Shown here piece by piece: positions 1 to 7,637 of a stretch of 34,792 bases of DNA. Each line of letters opens with the position of its first letter. Positions within the stretch are counted from its first letter, which is position 1. The translations under genes and the position numbers were made by a program. The notes under the pieces are model-generated. The model was not told the DNA's origin, ran no database searches, and saw only the letters and a program-made list of their open reading frames with translations. The DNA is from an uncultured Mediterranea sp. (GTDB lineage: Bacteria > Bacteroidota > Bacteroidia > Bacteroidales > Bacteroidaceae): the NCBI GenBank assembly GCA_946056155.1, contig CAMGIP010000011.1:1-34792 (forward strand), given 5' to 3'.

Positions 1-40
1 TGAATGAGTGAATGACTGAGTGTATGCTGAGCTGTGTGAT
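1..40. repeat. Degenerate 8-bp tandem repeat
   Basis: Five consecutive 8-mers beginning TG (TGAATGAG, TGAATGAC, TGAGTGTA and two more diverged ones) lie just downstream of the glycosyltransferase stop codon. Similar private short repeats occur in other gaps of this window. No coding potential is evident in bases 1-77. Confidence 0.5.
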
Positions 41-77
41 ACAGCCGGGTGAGCAGGTCACCGAGGGCTGGATTGAA

Positions 78-1280
78 TCAGACCTCTCCGTGGGTGGTGT
101 GGATGAAGCGGTGGCGGGCCTCTTTCATGCGGAAGAGGTTGACAACCATGAGCAGGAAGGACCAGGGGACGAGGCAGATGGCACGGCAGAGTCTCCAGGT
201 CCAAAGGTGACGGGGAATGGCACAGGCCAAAGCGATGACCACTACAGCGAGGAGCACCCACCACTTCACGCTCCAAGCGGGCTGAAGCCAGGTGAGGAGC
301 AGGGCAATGAGGGCTACGAAGCCGAGCAGGAGCACGCGGGAGAGGGAGGCTTGCTGATAGAGCTTGTCGCAGAAGTCCCACTTGCGGGCACGAAGGGCGG
401 AGGGCAGCTGGGAGAGGAACTCGTGGAGACTGTCGTACTGGGCGGCTAACCAACGACGACGCTGGTTGTAGAAGCCGTTGACCTGCTGGATCTTCTCGTC
501 ACGGATGTAGGTGTGGGGAAGGTAGTGGATGAAGTAGCCGCGGTAGAGGAGCTTCATCTCCAAGACGCGGTCGAACCCTCCCACGGAGGTATTGGTGAGC
601 ATGAGCTCGCGGAACAGGGGGTAGCGGAAGGCCATGCCGGAACCGATGAGGGCGGAGGAGAGGCCGAGGACGTTGTGCCCGTGGCGGAAGATGGAGTTGT
701 TGATCTCTTCGCTGACGGCATCGAGGTAGGCCATGTCGGTGTTGAGGTTCTTGGCTATCCGATGGGTCTGGACGGCATGGACATCGGGGTCGGCAAAGGC
801 TTCGTTGACTTCACGCAGGTAGGTGGGGTCGATGAGGTTGTCGGCATCGACTACCAGGGCGAGGTCGTAACGGTCGGTGGGGAGGGTCTCCAGAGCGGCT
901 TTGAGGGACTTGGTGTTGGTGCTCTTCTCAAAATCGACCCGGAGCACTTGGGCACCGAGCTGACGGAGCATCTCGTTGGTCTCGGGCTGCATGTGGTCGG
1001 AGATGACGACCACATCGTACTGCTCCTTGGGGTAGTCCTGGTTGAGGCAGTGCTCCACGGTGGTGCGGATGACACGGTCTTCGCGATAGGCGGCTATCAG
1101 CACGGCAAAACGATGGTATCGGGGCTCGGCCGTTCGGGGGCCCCTACCCTTGCCCTTCGCTGTGACCCGTGGACGGGGCAGGGACTTGAGGGAGGCTATA
1201 CTATATATAAACAGGTAGGCCCCGTTGATGGCAAGGAGCACAAAGAGTAGCGTATCGAATAATGAGAGTAGGGTTATCAT
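78..1280 (-). CDS. Membrane glycosyltransferase, family 2 (processive type)
   Basis: A 400-residue GT2 enzyme that probably transfers a sugar from a nucleotide donor at the cytoplasmic face of the inner membrane; the product (polysaccharide or glycolipid) cannot be told. An N-terminal membrane segment (about 3-30) is followed by the GT-A domain. That domain has an AAYRED beta-strand/loop near residue 63, the metal/nucleotide motif D145-A-D147, a GGFDRVLE acceptor motif near 234-241, and the Q273-R-R-R-W277 motif of processive GT2 enzymes. Three further membrane segments lie near 314-332, 340-356 and 367-384. I chose the ATG at 1280 over the in-frame ATG at 1343 because a textbook Bacteroidetes promoter (1302-1332) lies between them and the extra 21 residues look non-homologous. 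It is monocistronic within the visible sequence and divergent from the gene at 1420. Confidence 0.88.
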   Translation of the reverse strand: MITLLSLFDTLLFVLLAINGAYLFIYSIASLKSLPRPRVTAKGKGRGPRTAEPRYHRFAVLIAAYREDRVIRTTVEHCLNQDYPKEQYDVVVISDHMQPETNEMLRQLGAQVLRVDFEKSTNTKSLKAALETLPTDRYDLALVVDADNLIDPTYLREVNEAFADPDVHAVQTHRIAKNLNTDMAYLDAVSEEINNSIFRHGHNVLGLSSALIGSGMAFRYPLFRELMLTNTSVGGFDRVLEMKLLYRGYFIHYLPHTYIRDEKIQQVNGFYNQRRRWLAAQYDSLHEFLSQLPSALRARKWDFCDKLYQQASLSRVLLLGFVALIALLLTWLQPAWSVKWWVLLAVVVIALACAIPRHLWTWRLCRAICLVPWSFLLMVVNLFRMKEARHRFIHTTHGEV

Positions 1281-1301
1281 GATTTTGCAAATTTCTGTTC
1301 G

Positions 1302-1332
1302 CAAAAATACAAAAAATAGGGAGCATGGCAAA
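1302..1332 (-). promoter_or_regulatory. Sigma-ABfr promoter of the glycosyltransferase
   Basis: On the minus strand there is a TTTG (1329-1332), 19 bp, then TATTTTTG (1302-1309). This matches the Bacteroidetes housekeeping consensus TTTG-N19-21-TAnnTTTG exactly. The predicted transcript starts only about 15-20 nt before the ATG at 1280, which fixes that start codon. Confidence 0.75.
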
Positions 1333-1382
1333 TTTTTGCTCAAAAGATATTAAAGAAATATGCACCAAATGGGGCAAACTGC

Positions 1383-1390
1383 TAACTTTG
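1383..1390 (+). promoter_or_regulatory. -7 box of the MBL-fold hydrolase gene
   Basis: TAACTTTG matches TAnnTTTG. The -33 region is weak (TATG at 1359-1362, spacing 20). The position about 30 bp ahead of the ATG at 1420 is right, and the site lies back-to-back with the 1302-1332 promoter. Confidence 0.55.
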
Positions 1391-1419
1391 TAATCATTCT
1401 TTAGACTAAACGGATACTC

Positions 1420-2142
1420 ATGACACTGACCTATATTTATCACAGCGGATTTGCCCTGCAAACGGAGGGGGTGACGGTAGTGATGGACTACTGGAAGGAT
1501 ACGGCTCCCGATGGGAAGGGGTGGGTTCACCAGACGTTGCTGCCGGACTCGCAGCGGCTCTATGTGCTCTCTTCGCACTTCCATCCGGACCACTTCAACC
1601 GGGAGGTGCTCTCTTGGAGGGAGCAGCATCCGGACATCTGCTACCTCTTCTCGGCGGACATTGCTGCTCACCGGAGGGCTCCACGTGATGCGGCTCACTA
1701 TCTGCATAAGGGGGAGGTGTATGAGGATGAACGGATCCGCGTGGAGGCGTTCGGCTCTACGGATGTGGGGGTGTCGTTCCTGATTGACGTGGATGGGGTG
1801 CGCCTCTTCCATGCGGGGGATCTGAACAACTGGCACTGGAGCGAGGAATCGACTCCGCAGGAGATCAAGAAGGCGGAGGGGGATTTCCTTGCGGAACTGA
1901 GGGATCTGAAACGGGTGGCTCCTCGGGTGGATGTGGCTTGCTTTCCGGTGGATAACCGGATGGGAAGGGATTACATGCGGGGGGCGCAACAGTTTGTAGA
2001 TTGCATAAAAACTACTACCTTTGTGCCGATGCACTTCGGAGAGGAGTATGCGGGAGGCAATGCGTTCCAACCGATAGCGGAGGAGAGGGGATGCCGGTTC
2101 GTTGCTATCCACGAGAAGGGACAACGGATTGAGTTGAAGTGA
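1420..2142 (+). CDS. Metallo-beta-lactamase-fold hydrolase (UlaG-like)
   Basis: A 240-residue cytoplasmic protein with the MBL metal site: H53-F-H55-P-D57-H58, then H131-A-G-D134 and H205 in VPMHFGEE. With no signal peptide and a short length, it resembles the UlaG/RomA-like or YfhI-type hydrolases found across Bacteroidetes. The substrate is unknown; lactonase, phosphodiesterase or nuclease activity are all possible for the fold. It has its own -7 box at 1383. A 24-bp tandem repeat begins inside its last codons and contains the stop codon, so the end of the gene may have been rebuilt by repeat expansion. The next gene on the same strand starts 93 bp later. Confidence 0.85.
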   Translation: MTLTYIYHSGFALQTEGVTVVMDYWKDTAPDGKGWVHQTLLPDSQRLYVLSSHFHPDHFNREVLSWREQHPDICYLFSADIAAHRRAPRDAAHYLHKGEVYEDERIRVEAFGSTDVGVSFLIDVDGVRLFHAGDLNNWHWSEESTPQEIKKAEGDFLAELRDLKRVAPRVDVACFPVDNRMGRDYMRGAQQFVDCIKTTTFVPMHFGEEYAGGNAFQPIAEERGCRFVAIHEKGQRIELK

Positions 2143-2223
2143 AACAACAATATTGACGTGAAGTGAAACAACTGTATTGACGTGAAGTGAAACGACAGTA
2201 CTGACGTGAAGTGAAACAACAAT
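2134..2223. repeat. 24-bp tandem repeat, nearly 4 copies
   Basis: Copies start at 2134, 2158, 2182 and 2206 (the last one partial). Each carries GTGAAGTGAAAC followed by a more variable half ending in TTGAC or CTGAC. The first copy overlaps the last two codons and the TGA stop of the MBL gene. The repeat fills the gap up to the DUF4468 gene. Confidence 0.85.
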
Positions 2224-2235
2224 AAAGAGCGAAAT

Positions 2236-3444
2236 ATGAAAATGAAATGGATTTGGATGGCTATGGCCTGTCTGCTGGTGATGCCTATGGGTATCGGAGC
2301 ACAGGAGAAGAACGATAGCAAGTATCTGGCTGGTGCAGTGCCGGAAGTGGAAGGACGAGTGGTCTTCAGCAAGGAGTATCACGTGCCGGGCATGTCTAAG
2401 GAGGAGATCTTCAACCGGGCACTGAACTGGATGCAGACGCGTCTGGCGAAACAACAGAACAACAGCCGGGTGGTACTGCAGGAGATGGAGAAGGGACAGA
2501 TTGTGGGTCTGGATGATGAGTGGATTGTCTTTTCATCGACCGCTCTCTCCTTGGACCGCACGCGTATCCTCTGCCAGCTCTTCGTGAAGTGCGATGAGGA
2601 GAAGTGCCGCTTAGAGGTGACGAAGATGAGCTTTGTCTATCGCGAGGGTAAGGAGAAGTATCGGGCTGAGGAGTGGATTGTCGATAAGTATGCACTGAAC
2701 AAGCGTCAGGACAAGCTGGTGCTGGGCTTGGCAAAATGGCGTCGGAAGACGGTGGATTTCGTGGATGAACTCTGCTTGGACCTGGCGGAGGGACTGAGCA
2801 CGGCTTCCGTGGCTCCCCAACAGCAGGTGGCTGAGGCTGCTCCTACGGAGAAGGTGCCGGAGAAGAGTGTGGCCAACAGCGGGACGATGACCATCGTACA
2901 GAAGAACGCGGTTTCGGTTTCTACACCTGAACAGGCTCAAACGGTACAACCGACAACAGGGGTGCAAACCACACAAACGGCAAAAGCGGTACAGCCTGCT
3001 CAGGGAGTGCTACCTGCCCAAGGGGTGCAAACCACACAAACGGCAAAAGCAGGACAGCCTGCTCAGGGAGTGCAACCTGCTCAAGGGGTACAGCCTGCCC
3101 AAACAGTACAGCCTGCCCAGAAGGCTCCTCTGCCTGCTGGTAAGGTGCTGAATCCGGCCGAGGGCAAACTGGTGATTGTAATTGGTGAGGAGCCGTTCAA
3201 CATGACCATGATGACGGCCAACCAGGGTGGCTCACTGGGTGTAGTGAAGGGAAAGCAGGTGGTCTTCACCATTCTCTCGCCGGACCAGCCGTACGAGCAG
3301 ATGGAACGGGCAGAGACCTATGAGGTGCGCTTCTATCCCAACGGAAGCAAGGAGCCTTCGCTCACCTTCCGCTGCCGCAAGATGGAGGCTCCCGCTGCCA
3401 TCGAGGGAATGCCTCGTACCTACATCGGTGAAATCTTGAAATGA
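2236..3444 (+). CDS. Secreted DUF4468 (TBP-like fold) protein with Gln/Pro-rich linker
   Basis: A 402-residue exported protein. Residues 1-22 form a signal peptide ending GIGA before QEK. Residues about 38-125 match the DUF4468 pattern of Bacteroidetes periplasmic proteins: GRVVFSKEYHVPGMSKEEIF at the start, then paired strands with WIVFSS and a VTKMSFVYRE hairpin. The function of that family is unknown. From about 230 to 300 there is a low-complexity linker of VQPAQG and TTQTAKA units. It includes a 63-bp-offset direct repeat in the DNA (2959-3009 and 3022-3072). A C-terminal beta-rich part of about 95 residues follows. I see no lipobox Cys. It shares strand and possibly a transcript with the MBL gene; no good promoter is visible in the repeat DNA upstream. 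Confidence 0.8.
   Translation: MKMKWIWMAMACLLVMPMGIGAQEKNDSKYLAGAVPEVEGRVVFSKEYHVPGMSKEEIFNRALNWMQTRLAKQQNNSRVVLQEMEKGQIVGLDDEWIVFSSTALSLDRTRILCQLFVKCDEEKCRLEVTKMSFVYREGKEKYRAEEWIVDKYALNKRQDKLVLGLAKWRRKTVDFVDELCLDLAEGLSTASVAPQQQVAEAAPTEKVPEKSVANSGTMTIVQKNAVSVSTPEQAQTVQPTTGVQTTQTAKAVQPAQGVLPAQGVQTTQTAKAGQPAQGVQPAQGVQPAQTVQPAQKAPLPAGKVLNPAEGKLVIVIGEEPFNMTMMTANQGGSLGVVKGKQVVFTILSPDQPYEQMERAETYEVRFYPNGSKEPSLTFRCRKMEAPAAIEGMPRTYIGEILK
2959..3072 (+). repeat. In-frame 63-bp direct repeat in linker of the DUF4468 protein
   Basis: The stretch beginning GGGGTGCAAACCACACAAAC at 2959 recurs at 3022 with few changes. The 63-bp offset is 21 codons, so expansion or loss keeps the reading frame. Shorter VQPAQG units continue downstream to about 3123. 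Confidence 0.75.
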
Positions 3445-3548
3445 GTGAAGTAAAAGGAGTAAAGGAGGGGAAGGGAGTAAAAGGAGGGAAGGAAGGGAAG
3501 GGAGTAAAAGGAGTGAAGGGAGTGAAGAAAGGGAAGGGAGTGAAGCAT
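3445..3548. repeat. Purine-only tandem repeat tract
   Basis: About 100 bp of almost uninterrupted A/G on the plus strand, built from recurring GGGAAGGGAGT and AAAAGGAGTGAAG units. It fills the gap after the DUF4468 gene. Next to it, GTCCC (3554-3558) and GGGAC (3564-3568) could form a short hairpin followed by TTAAT, a weak terminator candidate. Confidence 0.7.
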
Positions 3549-3596
3549 TAAACGTCCCCCCAAGGGACTTAATACTGACTATAACATTGGCAACTT

Positions 3597-3974
3597 ATGG
3601 AAATCAAAAGTCTATTTTATCATTGCAATATCAATGTGACGAACCTGGAACGGAGCATTGCTTTCTATGAGCAGGCACTGGGACTGAAGGAGGTGAAGCG
3701 CAAGGAGGCGGCCGACGGCTCGTTTGTGCTGGTCTATCTCTCGGATGGCACTTCGCCGTTCCTGCTGGAACTGACGTGGCTCCGCGACCATCCGCAGGCG
3801 TACGAACTGGGTGAAAACGAGAGCCACCTCTGCTACCGTGTGGCGGGTGACTATGACGCTATCCGCGAATACCACAAGTCGCACGGATGGGTCTGCTTCG
3901 AGAATCATGACATGGGGCTCTACTTCATCAATGACCCCGACGATTATTGGATTGAAATTCTTCCCATGAAATGA
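3597..3974 (+). CDS. VOC-family protein (lactoylglutathione lyase/glyoxalase-like)
   Basis: A 125-residue vicinal-oxygen-chelate protein, single-domain length for glyoxalase I. The paired beta-alpha-beta-beta-beta modules carry four candidate metal ligands at the standard places: H9 (YHCNINV), E58 (LLELTW), H77 (ESHLCYRV) and E120 (YWIEIL). It is commonly annotated as lactoylglutathione lyase, which detoxifies methylglyoxal as its hemithioacetal. Most Bacteroidales lack glutathione, so the true substrate is uncertain. Its TGA overlaps the ATG of the next small gene (ATGA at 3971-3974), suggesting translational coupling. Confidence 0.85.
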   Translation: MEIKSLFYHCNINVTNLERSIAFYEQALGLKEVKRKEAADGSFVLVYLSDGTSPFLLELTWLRDHPQAYELGENESHLCYRVAGDYDAIREYHKSHGWVCFENHDMGLYFINDPDDYWIEILPMK

Positions 3975-4165
3975 GCATCGAAGAGGCTATGATGGGTGGC
4001 ATCGTCTTCAAAGGAAAGAAGGAGCGCCCCAAAGAGGAGAAAAAGGTGAAGACGAAGGCGAAGAAGAAAACTTACATCACGGGACTGCACGGTTCGGGTG
4101 CGGCCAAGATGAAGGCGGAAATCCGACGCAAACGGGCCAACCGACCTTCGCAACGCAAAGGGTAA
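3971..4165 (+). CDS. Small lysine/arginine-rich hypothetical protein
   Basis: A 64-residue protein I do not recognise. It begins with about 14 non-basic residues (MSIEEAMMGGIVF). A Lys/Glu-rich stretch (about 14-33), a short TYITGLHGSGAAK turn and a basic tail with RRKRANRPSQRKG follow. The strong positive charge suggests nucleic-acid or ribosome binding, but that is inference. Support for it being real is the 4-bp ATGA overlap with the VOC gene. It is short and low in complexity, so it could be a chance reading frame. Confidence 0.5.
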   Translation: MSIEEAMMGGIVFKGKKERPKEEKKVKTKAKKKTYITGLHGSGAAKMKAEIRRKRANRPSQRKG

Positions 4166-4214
4166 CATGCCCCCTACCCTTATTCCCAGAGGAGTTGAGG
4201 GTATCTCATACATT

Positions 4215-4279
4215 CGCCCTGCAAGAACAGAAGCTGACCAACGGTGGTTTTTCGCTGGTGCTTCTGCACTTGCAGGGCG
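4215..4279. terminator. Large inverted repeat between convergent genes
   Basis: Left arm 4215-4240 and right arm 4256-4279 pair as an 11-bp perfect helix (CGCCCTGCAAG/CTTGCAGGGCG), a 2x2 internal loop, a 7-bp helix (CAGAAGC/GCTTCTG), a 2-nt bulge and 4 more pairs, with a 15-nt loop. It lies between the stop codons of the plus-strand small gene and minus-strand carB, where a bidirectional terminator is expected. There is no long U tract on either side. Confidence 0.55.
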
Positions 4280-4328
4280 CACTGTTTCTGTTCCCTACCG
4301 GAGCAGGATAACCTCTCCTCTACTCCCG

Positions 4329-4346
4329 ACTCACCGAGCAGTGAGT
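4329..4346 (+). terminator. Small hairpin upstream of the carB end
   Basis: ACTCAC (4329-4334) and GTGAGT (4341-4346) flank a 6-nt loop and are followed on the plus strand by TTTC. This could stop plus-strand transcription before it enters carB. The stem is only 6 bp. Confidence 0.3.
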
Positions 4347-4385
4347 TTTCATCACCCTTTACGCGGGCAGGGCAGTAAGCTTACA

Positions 4386-7300
4386 TCACCGGTACTCGGC
4401 CCAAGACTTGATGGCAAGGTCATCAAGATCCATCGTGCAGAAGGCGTTGATGAAGGCACTGGCCAAGCGAGCATTGGTGATCAGAGGGATATTGAGGTCA
4501 ATGGCAGCACGACGAATCTTGTAGCCGTTGTCGAGCTCTCCGGCAGTGAGGTTCTTGGGGATGTTCACCACCATATCTATTTCCTTGCGATGGAGCATCT
4601 CCAGGGCCTGGGGTTGTCCCTCTTCACTGGGCCAATAGACGAGGGTATTCTCCACACCATTCTCGGTGAGGAACTTGCTGCTTCCGCCGGTGGCGAAGAT
4701 CTTGTACCCCTTCTGCTGGAGCTGACGGGCGGCATCCAGCATCTCCACCTTCTGCTTAGGAGTACCCGTGGAGAGCAGAACGTTGCGTTGCGGAATGCGG
4801 TAGCCTACGGAGAGCATGGCCTTGAGGATGGCACAGGAGGTGTCGCTGCCAATACAGCCTACCTCACCCGTGGAGGCCATATCCACTCCGAGCACGGGGT
4901 CGGCCTTCTGCAGACGGTTGAAGGAGAACTGGCTGGCCTTGATGCCTACGTAGTCGAGGTCGAAGAGGTTCTTGTCGGGCTTCTGCACGGGCAGACCGAG
5001 CATGACGCGGGTGGCGAGCTCGATGAGGTTGATCTTGAGCACCTTGCTGACGAAGGGGAAGCTGCGGGAGGCACGGAGGTTGCACTCGATGACCTTGATG
5101 TCGTTGTCGCGGGCCAGGTACTGGATATTGAAGGGACCGGAGATCTTGAGCTCACGGGCTATCTCGCGACTGATGCGCTTGATGCGACGGACGGTCTCTA
5201 CATAGAGCTTCTGCGGCGGGAACTGGATGGTGGCATCACCGGAGTGGACACCGGCGAACTCGATGTGCTCGCTGATGGCATAGGCGATAATCTCACCGTC
5301 GCGGGCCACGGCATCCATCTCTACCTCCTTGGCGTGCTCGATGAACTGGCTCACCACTACGGGGTGCTTCTGGGAGACGTTGGCGGCCAACTGGAGGAAG
5401 CGCTCCAGCTCTTCCTGGTTGGAGCAGACATTCATGGCGGCACCACTCAGCACGTAGGAGGGACGGACGAGAACGGGGAAGCCGACCTTTGAGACGAACC
5501 GGTTGATGTCGTCCATCGAGGTGAGGGCGCTCCACTCGGGCTGATCGACTCCGATGCGGTCGAGCATGGCGGAGAACTTGTCGCGGTCTTCGGCATTGTC
5601 GATGCTCTGGGCACTGGTGCCGAGGATGGGTACGTTCTGGGCATCGAGACGCATGGCCAGGTTGTTGGGAATCTGTCCGCCGGTGGAGACGATGACACCG
5701 TGGGGTTGCTCCAGCTCGAGCACATCCATCACGCGCTCAAAGGTGAGCTCATCGAAATAGAGGCGGTCGCACATGTCATAGTCGGTGGAGACGGTCTCGG
5801 GGTTGTAGTTGATCATGACGCTGCGGTATCCCTCCTTGCGGATGGTGTTGAGGGCCTGCACTCCGCACCAGTCGAACTCTACGCTGGAGCCGATGCGGTA
5901 GGCACCGGAACCGAGCACAACGATGCTCTTGTGGTCGCCGGTGTACTGCACATCGTTCTCCTCGCCACTGTAGGTGAGGTAGAGGTAGTTGGTCTGGGCA
6001 GGGTATTCGGCAGCCAGGGTATCGATCTGCTTCACCACAGGGAGGATGGCACGGCTCTGACGATGGAGGCGGACAGTGAGTGCTCCCTCTTCGAGGTCAC
6101 CGTCATAACCGATGGCACGGGCCACCTGGAAATCGCTGAAGCCTTGCACCTTGGCCTTGCGGAGGAGGGCATCGGGCAGGTCGCTCAACTGCCGGTGGTT
6201 GGCTCCCCACTGCTCCAGCTCCTTGCTGGTGCGCATGATGTTCATCAGCTTCTCCAGGAACCAGCGGTCTATCTTGGTGAGCTCGTGCACCTGATCGACG
6301 GTATAGCCGGCACGGAAGGCTTTGGAGATGACGAAGATACGCTTGTCGGTGGGTTCGCGCAATGCCTTGTCTATATCGGGAATGACCAGCTCCTTGTTCT
6401 CCACAAAGCCGTGCATACCCTGACCTATCATGCGGAGGCCCTTCTGGATGGCCTCTTCAAAGGTGCGGCCAATGGCCATCACCTCACCGACCGACTTCAT
6501 GCTGGAGCCGAGCTCTTTATCTACACCGTGAAACTTGCCCAGGTCCCAGCGGGGAATCTTGCAGACCACGTAGTCGAGGGCTGGCTCAAAGAAGGCACTG
6601 GTGGTTTTGGTCACGGAGTTCTTCAACTCGAAGAGGCCGTAGCCGAGGCCGAGCTTGGCGGCCACAAAGGCCAAGGGGTAACCGGTGGCTTTGGAGGCAA
6701 GGGCCGAAGAGCGGCTCAGGCGGGCATTGACCTCGATGACGCGATAATCCTCACTCAGGGGGTCGTAGGCATACTGCACATTGCACTCGCCCACGATGCC
6801 CACGTGGCGGATGATGCGGATGGCCAGCTCACGGAGCTTATGGTAGTCGGTGTTGCTCAAGGTCTGTGAGGGGGCAATGACGATGCTCTCGCCGGTATGG
6901 ATGCCGAGCGGGTCGAAGTTCTCCATGTTGCAGACCGTGATGCAGTTGTCGTAGCGGTCGCGCACCACCTCATACTCCACCTCTTTCCAGCCACGGAGCG
7001 ACTTCTCCACCAGCACCTGCGGAGAGAAGCTGAAGGCTTTCTCGACCAGCACGTTGAGCTGCTCCTCGTTGTCGCAGAAGCCACTGCCCAGTCCGCCGAG
7101 TGCGTATGCGGCACGCACAATCACGGGATAGCCCAATTCGGCCGCTGCCCGGCGTGCATCTTCTGCGTTCTCCACAGCCTCGCTCTTGATGGTCTTGACG
7201 TTGATCTCGTTCAGCCGCTCCACGAAGAGCTCGCGGTCTTCCGTATCAATGATGGCCTGTACGGGGGTGCCCAGCACCTCCACACCATACTTCTCCAAGA

Positions 7301-7613
7301 TACCCTCCTTATAGAGTGCCACACCACAGTTGAGTGCGGTCTGTCCGCCGAAGGCCAGCATGATGCCGTCCGGTCGTTCCTTGGCGATGACCTTCTCCAC
7401 GAAGTAGGGAGTGACCGGCAGGAAATAGATTTGGTCCGCCACCCCTTCCGATGTCTGCACTGTCGCGATATTCGGATTGATCAATACCGTTTCGATACCC
7501 TCTTCGCGCAATGCCTTGAGGGCTTGTGAGCCAGAGTAGTCAAACTCGCCAGCTTCACCTATTTTGAGTGCGCCTGATCCAAGCAGCAGCACTTTCTTTA
7601 TCTTATCGTTCAT
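4386..7613 (-). CDS. carB: Carbamoyl-phosphate synthase large subunit
   Basis: The 1075 residues match the usual length (about 1070) of the synthetase subunit. It makes carbamoyl phosphate from bicarbonate, two ATP and ammonia channelled from CarA, for arginine and pyrimidine synthesis. The two tandem ATP-grasp halves are visible: the first opens with LLGSGALKIGEAGEFDYSGS, the second with VVLGSGAYRIGSSVEFDWCG. ATP-binding stretches such as VRAAYALGGLGSG and VRPSYVLSGAAMNV follow in each half. The C-terminal methylglyoxal-synthase-like allosteric domain (about 940-1075) has ATGGSSKFL and ends with NIPLITNARLASAF. It is the last gene of purF-carA-carB, starting 24 bp after carA. Nothing appears truncated. 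Confidence 0.97.
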   Translation of the reverse strand: MNDKIKKVLLLGSGALKIGEAGEFDYSGSQALKALREEGIETVLINPNIATVQTSEGVADQIYFLPVTPYFVEKVIAKERPDGIMLAFGGQTALNCGVALYKEGILEKYGVEVLGTPVQAIIDTEDRELFVERLNEINVKTIKSEAVENAEDARRAAAELGYPVIVRAAYALGGLGSGFCDNEEQLNVLVEKAFSFSPQVLVEKSLRGWKEVEYEVVRDRYDNCITVCNMENFDPLGIHTGESIVIAPSQTLSNTDYHKLRELAIRIIRHVGIVGECNVQYAYDPLSEDYRVIEVNARLSRSSALASKATGYPLAFVAAKLGLGYGLFELKNSVTKTTSAFFEPALDYVVCKIPRWDLGKFHGVDKELGSSMKSVGEVMAIGRTFEEAIQKGLRMIGQGMHGFVENKELVIPDIDKALREPTDKRIFVISKAFRAGYTVDQVHELTKIDRWFLEKLMNIMRTSKELEQWGANHRQLSDLPDALLRKAKVQGFSDFQVARAIGYDGDLEEGALTVRLHRQSRAILPVVKQIDTLAAEYPAQTNYLYLTYSGEENDVQYTGDHKSIVVLGSGAYRIGSSVEFDWCGVQALNTIRKEGYRSVMINYNPETVSTDYDMCDRLYFDELTFERVMDVLELEQPHGVIVSTGGQIPNNLAMRLDAQNVPILGTSAQSIDNAEDRDKFSAMLDRIGVDQPEWSALTSMDDINRFVSKVGFPVLVRPSYVLSGAAMNVCSNQEELERFLQLAANVSQKHPVVVSQFIEHAKEVEMDAVARDGEIIAYAISEHIEFAGVHSGDATIQFPPQKLYVETVRRIKRISREIARELKISGPFNIQYLARDNDIKVIECNLRASRSFPFVSKVLKINLIELATRVMLGLPVQKPDKNLFDLDYVGIKASQFSFNRLQKADPVLGVDMASTGEVGCIGSDTSCAILKAMLSVGYRIPQRNVLLSTGTPKQKVEMLDAARQLQQKGYKIFATGGSSKFLTENGVENTLVYWPSEEGQPQALEMLHRKEIDMVVNIPKNLTAGELDNGYKIRRAAIDLNIPLITNARLASAFINAFCTMDLDDLAIKSWAEYR

Positions 7614-7637
7614 AATTCATCTGTTTATGTCTTCTTT

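Noticed and set aside
1281..1343. N-terminal extension of the glycosyltransferase to the ATG at 1343
   Set aside because: The promoter at 1302-1332 lies inside it, so the extension would not be transcribed.
3582..3589. TAACATTG as a promoter of the VOC gene
   Set aside because: One mismatch to TAnnTTTG, no -33 box, and only 7 bp from the ATG.
4167..5492. 441-codon plus-strand frame opposite carB
   Set aside because: Most of it is the antisense of carB; codon structure of carB creates long opposite frames, as with other core genes here.
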